The position numbers and the translations under genes are program-made. Positions 60,084 through 64,000 of a stretch of 64,000 nucleotides of DNA are shown piece after piece. Origin of the DNA: VXNF01 sp965116465 (GTDB lineage: Bacteria > Actinomycetota > Acidimicrobiia > Acidimicrobiales > CATQHL01); NCBI GenBank assembly GCA_965116465.1, contig OZ220687.1, forward strand, positions 1,798,001 to 1,862,000. The letters run 5' to 3'. Numbering within the stretch: position 1 is the first letter of the stretch; every line of letters begins with the position of its first letter. The notes beneath the pieces are model-generated. The model saw only the letters and a list, made by a program, of their open reading frames with translations, was not told the DNA's origin and searched no databases.

Positions 60084-61256
60084 CTAGGAGTCCGAGCGGA
60101 GCGTGGCGAGTCTCTGGGCGGCCTCGGCGATCACCTCGGGCCGCTTGCAGCAGGCGAAACGCACGAGTGGCCGGCCGGTGTCCTTGCTGTCGTAGAACAC
60201 CACGCTGGGTACCGCCACGACCCCGCAGCGCTCCGGCAGGGACCAGCAGAATTCGACGCCGTCGGAATGGCCCATGGGTCCGAGGTGGGTCGTCACGAAG
60301 TACGTGCCGGCGGAGTTCCACACGTCGAATCCGGCGTCCGCCAGGCCGGCGCTGAGGCGGTCGCGGCGTTCCCGTAGGCCGTCGGCCAGCGATCGGAAGT
60401 AGTCGTCGCCGAGGTTGAGGCCCTCGGCGATGGCGTACTGGAAGGGCCCGCCGCTGACGTAGGTGAGGAATTGCTTCGAGGTCCGCACCGCCGTGACCAA
60501 CTCGGGCGTGGCGCACACCCAGCCGATCTTCCAGCCGGTGGTGGAGAACGTCTTCCCGCCCGAACTGATGGTGACGGTGCGGTCGCGCATGCCCGGGAGC
60601 GTGGCGAGGGGGATGTGTTCGCCCTCGTAGACGATGTGTTCGTAGACCTCGTCGGTCACGACCAGCAGGTCGTGGCGGATGGCCAGTTCGGCAACGTGCT
60701 CCAACTCGGCCCGGCTGTAGACCTTGCCCGTGGGGTTGTGCGGCGAGTTCAGCAGGATCAGCCGGGTGCGCGGGCCGATGGCGGCCTCGAGTTCCTCGGG
60801 GACGTAGGAGGACTCGGGGCCGCGCAGCAGGACGGGTCGCCGGACCGCGCCGGCGATCGCGATCCCGGCGGCGTAGCTGTCGTAGTAGGGCTCGAAGCAC
60901 ACCACCTCGTCGCCCACCTCGCAGAGCGAGATCAGGGCGGAGGCGATCGCCTCGGTGGCGCCCGCGGTGATCAGCACCTCGCTGTCGGGGTCGTAGGAGA
61001 GGTCGTAGAAGCGCTTCTGGTGTGCGGAGACCGCGTGGCGCAGTTCGGGTATGCCGATCCCGGGCGGGTACTGGTTGCGCCCGCCGCCGATGGCCTCGAT
61101 CGCCGCCTCCAGTACCTCCGGGGGTCCGTCGGTGTCGGGGAATCCCTGGCCGAGGTTGATGGCGCCGGTGCGCACGGCCAGGGCGGACATCTCCGCGAAG
61201 ATCGTGGCCCCGAACCCTTGGAGGCGGGTTGTGAGGTGGGGGATCCGTTCGGCCAT
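60084..61256 (-). CDS. Class I/II PLP aminotransferase (KAT/glutamine-transaminase-K type)
   Basis: A 390-residue aminotransferase. It has INLGQGFPDTDGPPEV, AGATEAIASAL, FEPYYDSYAAG, NSPHNPTGKVYS, VTDEVYEHIVY, the PLP lysine in SSGGKTFSTTGWKIGW and the substrate-binding Arg in RPLVRFACCK. The features match kynurenine/methionine aminotransferases that use glutamine, consistent with the omega-amidase gene downstream. A TAGGCT box lies exactly 6 nt before the ATG. Confidence 0.88.
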   Translation of the reverse strand: MAERIPHLTTRLQGFGATIFAEMSALAVRTGAINLGQGFPDTDGPPEVLEAAIEAIGGGRNQYPPGIGIPELRHAVSAHQKRFYDLSYDPDSEVLITAGATEAIASALISLCEVGDEVVCFEPYYDSYAAGIAIAGAVRRPVLLRGPESSYVPEELEAAIGPRTRLILLNSPHNPTGKVYSRAELEHVAELAIRHDLLVVTDEVYEHIVYEGEHIPLATLPGMRDRTVTISSGGKTFSTTGWKIGWVCATPELVTAVRTSKQFLTYVSGGPFQYAIAEGLNLGDDYFRSLADGLRERRDRLSAGLADAGFDVWNSAGTYFVTTHLGPMGHSDGVEFCWSLPERCGVVAVPSVVFYDSKDTGRPLVRFACCKRPEVIAEAAQRLATLRSDS

Positions 61257-61262
61257 GTCGCG

Positions 61263-61268
61263 AGCCTA
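61263..61268 (-). promoter_or_regulatory. -10 box TAGGCT, leaderless promoter of the aminotransferase gene
   Basis: TAGGCT is followed by CGCGAC (6 nt) and the ATG at 61256 on the minus strand. Confidence 0.55.
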
Positions 61269-61294
61269 TGGTCGGCCGCCGCGACGCCTGCGGC

Positions 61295-61765
61295 TCACTC
61301 GCCGATCTGTGCCAGCAGGTAGCGCTCGACGCCGATGTCGTTGATGATCTGCTGCTGGGACTCGATCCAGTCGAGGTGCTCCTCCTCGCCCACGACCAGG
61401 TGCTCCAGCAGCTCGCGGGTGCCGGGATCGCCCTCTGCGAGTGCAAGTGCCACCCCCCGGCGGTACATGGCGATGGCATGCTCCTCGAGCGAGCGGTCCG
61501 ACGCCAGTTGCTCGGGCACGGAATCGCCGATCCGGATGCTGTTCAGCCGCTGCACGTCGAGCTTCCCCTCGAGCAGCAGGATCCGCTCCATGAGCTTCTC
61601 GGCGTCGTTCATCTCCTCGATGGACTCTGCGCGGTACTTGGCCGCCAAGCGGTGGTAGCCCCAGTTCTCGCAGATCTTGGCGTGCGCGAAGTACTGGTTG
61701 ATGGCCGTCAACTCCGACGTCAGCGCCTCGTTGAGAAACTCGATGATCTTCGGTGACCCCTGCAT
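61295..61765 (-). CDS. bfr: Bacterioferritin
   Basis: An iron-storage protein, 156 residues, that assembles into a 24-mer shell. The ferroxidase ligands Glu18, Glu51, Glu94, Glu127 and His130 and the haem ligand Met52 are present (SELTAINQYF, IEEMNDAEKLMERILLLEG, LEEHAIAMYRRGV, EEEHLDWIE). Position 54, normally His, is Asp here (EEMND). A TAGGCT box lies 6 nt before the ATG. No bacterioferritin-associated ferredoxin gene is nearby. Confidence 0.92.
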   Translation of the reverse strand: MQGSPKIIEFLNEALTSELTAINQYFAHAKICENWGYHRLAAKYRAESIEEMNDAEKLMERILLLEGKLDVQRLNSIRIGDSVPEQLASDRSLEEHAIAMYRRGVALALAEGDPGTRELLEHLVVGEEEHLDWIESQQQIINDIGVERYLLAQIGE

Positions 61766-61771
61766 GGGGTA

Positions 61772-61777
61772 AGCCTA
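61772..61777 (-). promoter_or_regulatory. -10 box TAGGCT, leaderless promoter of bfr
   Basis: TAGGCT is followed by TACCCC (6 nt) and the ATG at 61765 on the minus strand. Confidence 0.55.
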
Positions 61778-62536
61778 CCGGCCACCGCCTGAACGGCGTC
61801 CGGGGACCGGGGCCCCGCGGGCGAGGCCGCGTGAGCGTGCCGCCAGGGTCTCGTGGGCCTCGTCGAGGAGCCGCTGCATTTCCGCCCGCACCCGTGCCGA
61901 CAGGGCGCGGCGTCGCTCGCGTCCCGCGTCGGCCTGCACGGCGAGCTGCGCCGGCTCGATGGGTTCACCGACGGTGACCACCACCCGCTTCGGCCTCGCC
62001 AGCTTGGCGCCGGGCGGCATGGCCTCCTCGGTGCCGGCCACGCCGATGGGGATCACCCGGGCCCCGGTGGCGTCGGCGAGGTAGGCGCAGCCGTTGTGCA
62101 CGTCACCGATGTCGGACCCGCTGCCACGCGTTCCCTCCGGGAAGACCAGCAGCATCTCGCCGCGCGCCAGCAGCGTCTGCGCCGTCTCCAGCGCCACGCG
62201 GTCCAGGTGGTCGCGCTGCACGGGAAAGGCGCCGATACTCGCGGAGAACCAGCGGCTGACCGGTCCCCGGAACATGGCCTGCTTGGCGAGGGAGCGCAGG
62301 CGCCGCGGGCAGTGCCCGGCGATGAGGGGCACGTCGAGGTTGGAGCGGTGCACCGGCGCCAGGATGGCCGCTCCGGGCGTGCGCAGGTTCTCCTTCCCGC
62401 GCACGTCGATACGGAAGTAGAACAGACCCGCGAGCAGTCCGGCGTTGCGGGCCAGCCAGTAGACCCGGCGCGAGGACCAGCGGTCGGCGGTGGTGAGGAC
62501 CCGCCGGTGGAGCCGTCGCGAGGCGGCGATGCTCAT
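61775..62536 (-). CDS. 1-acyl-sn-glycerol-3-phosphate acyltransferase (PlsC family)
   Basis: It transfers an acyl chain to lysophosphatidate in membrane lipid synthesis. The 253-residue product has the catalytic His-x4-Asp in LAPVHRSNLDVPLIAG, the acceptor-binding LLVFPEGTRGSGSDIG and VIPIGVAGTEEAM. The first 20 residues are Arg-rich. The 3' end overlaps the promoter of bfr. It lies 64 bp downstream of the SDR gene on the same strand and may be co-transcribed. Confidence 0.88.
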   Translation of the reverse strand: MSIAASRRLHRRVLTTADRWSSRRVYWLARNAGLLAGLFYFRIDVRGKENLRTPGAAILAPVHRSNLDVPLIAGHCPRRLRSLAKQAMFRGPVSRWFSASIGAFPVQRDHLDRVALETAQTLLARGEMLLVFPEGTRGSGSDIGDVHNGCAYLADATGARVIPIGVAGTEEAMPPGAKLARPKRVVVTVGEPIEPAQLAVQADAGRERRRALSARVRAEMQRLLDEAHETLAARSRGLARGAPVPGRRSGGGR

Positions 62537-62600
62537 CGGTGGCTCCCCGAGCGATCCTCCGAACGCACCGCCACGACGTCCCCCGAGCGGCTGCGAGCCG

Positions 62601-63530
62601 CTAGATGGTCTTCGCCGGGCGGCCGGGCCCCTCTGTCTCGAGGCCGCCCATGTCGGCGTTCAGGCGGGCATCGGCCATCAGCGAGCGCATGATGTCGCCG
62701 AGCTGTGCCGGGTCGTCGGGCTGAGTGGCGATGGGTCCCAGGCGCCAACCCTCGGCGACGCCGAGCTGGTTGCCGTTCACGTGGAACACGCGGCCCGTCA
62801 CGCCCGAGGCCTCCGGGGAGGCCAGCCAGGTGGCGACGGTGGCGATCCAGCGGGGCGACCACGACTCGGCCAGTTTCGATGCGTTCTCCTCCCCGACGAT
62901 CGGGATGGTGAGCCGGGTGAGCGCGTTGGGGGCCAGGCAGTTCACCGTGACCCCGTAGCGCGCCAACTCCATGGCGCAGATCACGCTGAAGGCGGCGATC
63001 CCCGCCTTGGCGGCGCCGTAGTTGGACTGGCCGATGTTGCCGTAGATGCCCGACGGTGAGGACGTGTTGATGACGCGGGCGTCGAGTTCGACGCCCGACT
63101 TGGCCTGCTGGCGCCACCAGTTGGCGGCGTGATGGGTCGGCGCGAAGGTGCCCTTCAGGTGCACGGCCATCACGGCGTCCCAGTCACTCTCCGACATCGA
63201 GAAGACCATGCGGTCCCGCAGGATCCCGGCGTTGTTGATGAGGATGTCCAGGCCTCCGAATACCTCGATGGCCTGGTGGATCATGTCCTTGGCCTGGTGG
63301 AAGTCGCTGACGTCGTCGCCGTTGACGACCGCTTCGCCGCCCGCGGAAGTGATCTCGTCGACGACCTGCCGGGCGGGCGTGATGTCACTGCCGTCGCCGG
63401 CGGCGTCGCCTCCCAGGTCGTTGACGACCACCTTGGCGCCCGCGGCGGCGAGCATCAGGGCGTGCTCACGGCCGATGCCCCGCCCCGCCCCGGTGACGAC
63501 GGCCACCCGTCCCTCACAGAGCCTGGCCAT
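62601..63530 (-). CDS. SDR-family oxidoreductase (MFE-2/17-beta-HSD4-like)
   Basis: A 309-residue Rossmann-fold dehydrogenase. NAD(P) motif TGAGRGIGREHALML, then NDLGGD, NNAGILRDRM, the catalytic Ser in NTSSPSGIYGN and Tyr-x3-Lys in SNYGAAKAG. The longer insert and NNAGILRDRM are typical of the 3-hydroxyacyl-CoA dehydrogenase branch, so a role in acyl-CoA or sterol breakdown is possible. Divergent from the MDR gene at the window end. Confidence 0.87.
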   Translation of the reverse strand: MARLCEGRVAVVTGAGRGIGREHALMLAAAGAKVVVNDLGGDAAGDGSDITPARQVVDEITSAGGEAVVNGDDVSDFHQAKDMIHQAIEVFGGLDILINNAGILRDRMVFSMSESDWDAVMAVHLKGTFAPTHHAANWWRQQAKSGVELDARVINTSSPSGIYGNIGQSNYGAAKAGIAAFSVICAMELARYGVTVNCLAPNALTRLTIPIVGEENASKLAESWSPRWIATVATWLASPEASGVTGRVFHVNGNQLGVAEGWRLGPIATQPDDPAQLGDIMRSLMADARLNADMGGLETEGPGRPAKTI

Positions 63531-63608
63531 GTGCTACCCCTATCGTCCGTCGTCGCTCGCGGGCATCTCGATGCCGGCGATCATGTTACGGCGTCCCGAT
63601 CGCATCGA

Positions 63609-64000
63609 ATGGAGCGAGAGATGGCAGCAGGCGAGGGTGCGGCGCGGCGCAACCGGCAATGGGTGCTGGCCCGGCGACCGGTGGGGATGGTGTCGGAGGC
63701 GGACTTCGAGCTCGTGGAGCGGCCTGTGCCGGACATCGGACCGGGCGAGGTGCTGGGTCGGGTCCGCTGGCTGTCCTACGAGCCCGCCATGCGCGGCTGG
63801 ATGGACGAGCGGCCGAGCTACGTCGCTCCGGTGGAACTCGGTGCACCGATGCGGGCGCCGGGCCTGGCCGAGGTGGTTGCGTCGAACGACCCGGCCTATG
63901 CCCCCGGTGATGTGGTCTTCGGGATGATGAGCTGGTCCGAGTACGTGACCGGCCGCTGGTCCGCCGAGACCGCCGGTCGCGGCTACCGGCAGGTGCCGCC
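63609..64000 (+). CDS. MDR-family NADP-dependent oxidoreductase (partial, runs off the window)
   Basis: The first 130 codons are present. The reading from ATG 63609 gives RRNRQWVLARRPVG, then FELVERPVPDIGPGEVLGRVRWLSYEPAMRGWMDE, then GLAEVVASNDPAYAPGDVVFGMMSWSEYV. This matches the N-terminal GroES-like domain of zinc-free medium-chain reductases such as the curcumin/prostaglandin reductase group (YncB/CurA). An ATG at 63621 is an alternative start. Substrate unknown. Confidence 0.8.
   Translation, partial: MEREMAAGEGAARRNRQWVLARRPVGMVSEADFELVERPVPDIGPGEVLGRVRWLSYEPAMRGWMDERPSYVAPVELGAPMRAPGLAEVVASNDPAYAPGDVVFGMMSWSEYVTGRWSAETAGRGYRQVP

Overview
The window is a GC-rich bacterial chromosome segment, most likely from an actinobacterium and plausibly of the Acidimicrobiia. 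The evidence is the crgA - pabA/trpG - pknB - PP2C gene order, an F420-type luciferase-like oxidoreductase, a LigC-type ligase with a stand-alone LigD-type polymerase, the ffs - dnaX - recR block, and many start codons that lie 6-8 nt behind a TAnnnT -10 box (leaderless genes). The genus cannot be fixed from sequence alone.

Layout. 1-3.3 kb: xseB (partial), xseA and an ABC exporter on the minus strand. 3.4-5.8 kb: a restriction-modification cassette with an intact adenine methyltransferase and an internally deleted XamI-like nuclease. 6.0-7.3 kb: the Fe-S and FAD subunits of a molybdenum hydroxylase with no catalytic subunit beside them. 7.5-17.8 kb: a nine-gene pyrimidine catabolism and uptake cluster (beta-ureidopropionase, aminotransferase, dihydropyrimidinase, semialdehyde dehydrogenase, LLM oxidoreductase, NMT1-type ABC transporter). 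18-24.2 kb: AhpD-like peroxidase, tRNA-Ser(GCU), an EamA transporter, pyrE, a ribokinase-like kinase, two tandem VOC proteins and a queuosine-salvage protein.

24.2-36.8 kb is a mobile island of about 12.6 kb placed at the 3' end of tRNA-Ser(CGA). It carries a tyrosine integrase, a small AlpA-like regulator, an AbiE-like toxin/antitoxin pair, McrBC, a 616-residue protein with a PD-(D/E)xK-like N-terminus, an intact ISL3-family element with an 8-bp target duplication, and remnants of other insertion sequences. It is the window's defence island.

36.8-40.4 kb is housekeeping: two tRNA-Ser genes, tadA, the SRP RNA, dnaX and recR. 40.6-46.9 kb holds a thiolase, methylmalonyl-CoA epimerase, a 5'-3' exonuclease, a LigD-type polymerase, a cell-wall amidase with a Pro/Thr minisatellite, and a LigC-type ligase (an end-joining neighbourhood without Ku). 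47-51.6 kb has four EamA-transporter paralogues surrounding a pair of crcB genes. 51.6-64 kb carries DoxX, a thiolase-like protein lacking its nucleophile, crgA, pabA/trpG, a PASTA kinase and its phosphatase, tRNA-Leu(CAG), a truncated haemoglobin, an isochorismatase-like protein, an omega-amidase/aminotransferase pair, bacterioferritin, an acyltransferase, an SDR and the start of an MDR oxidoreductase.
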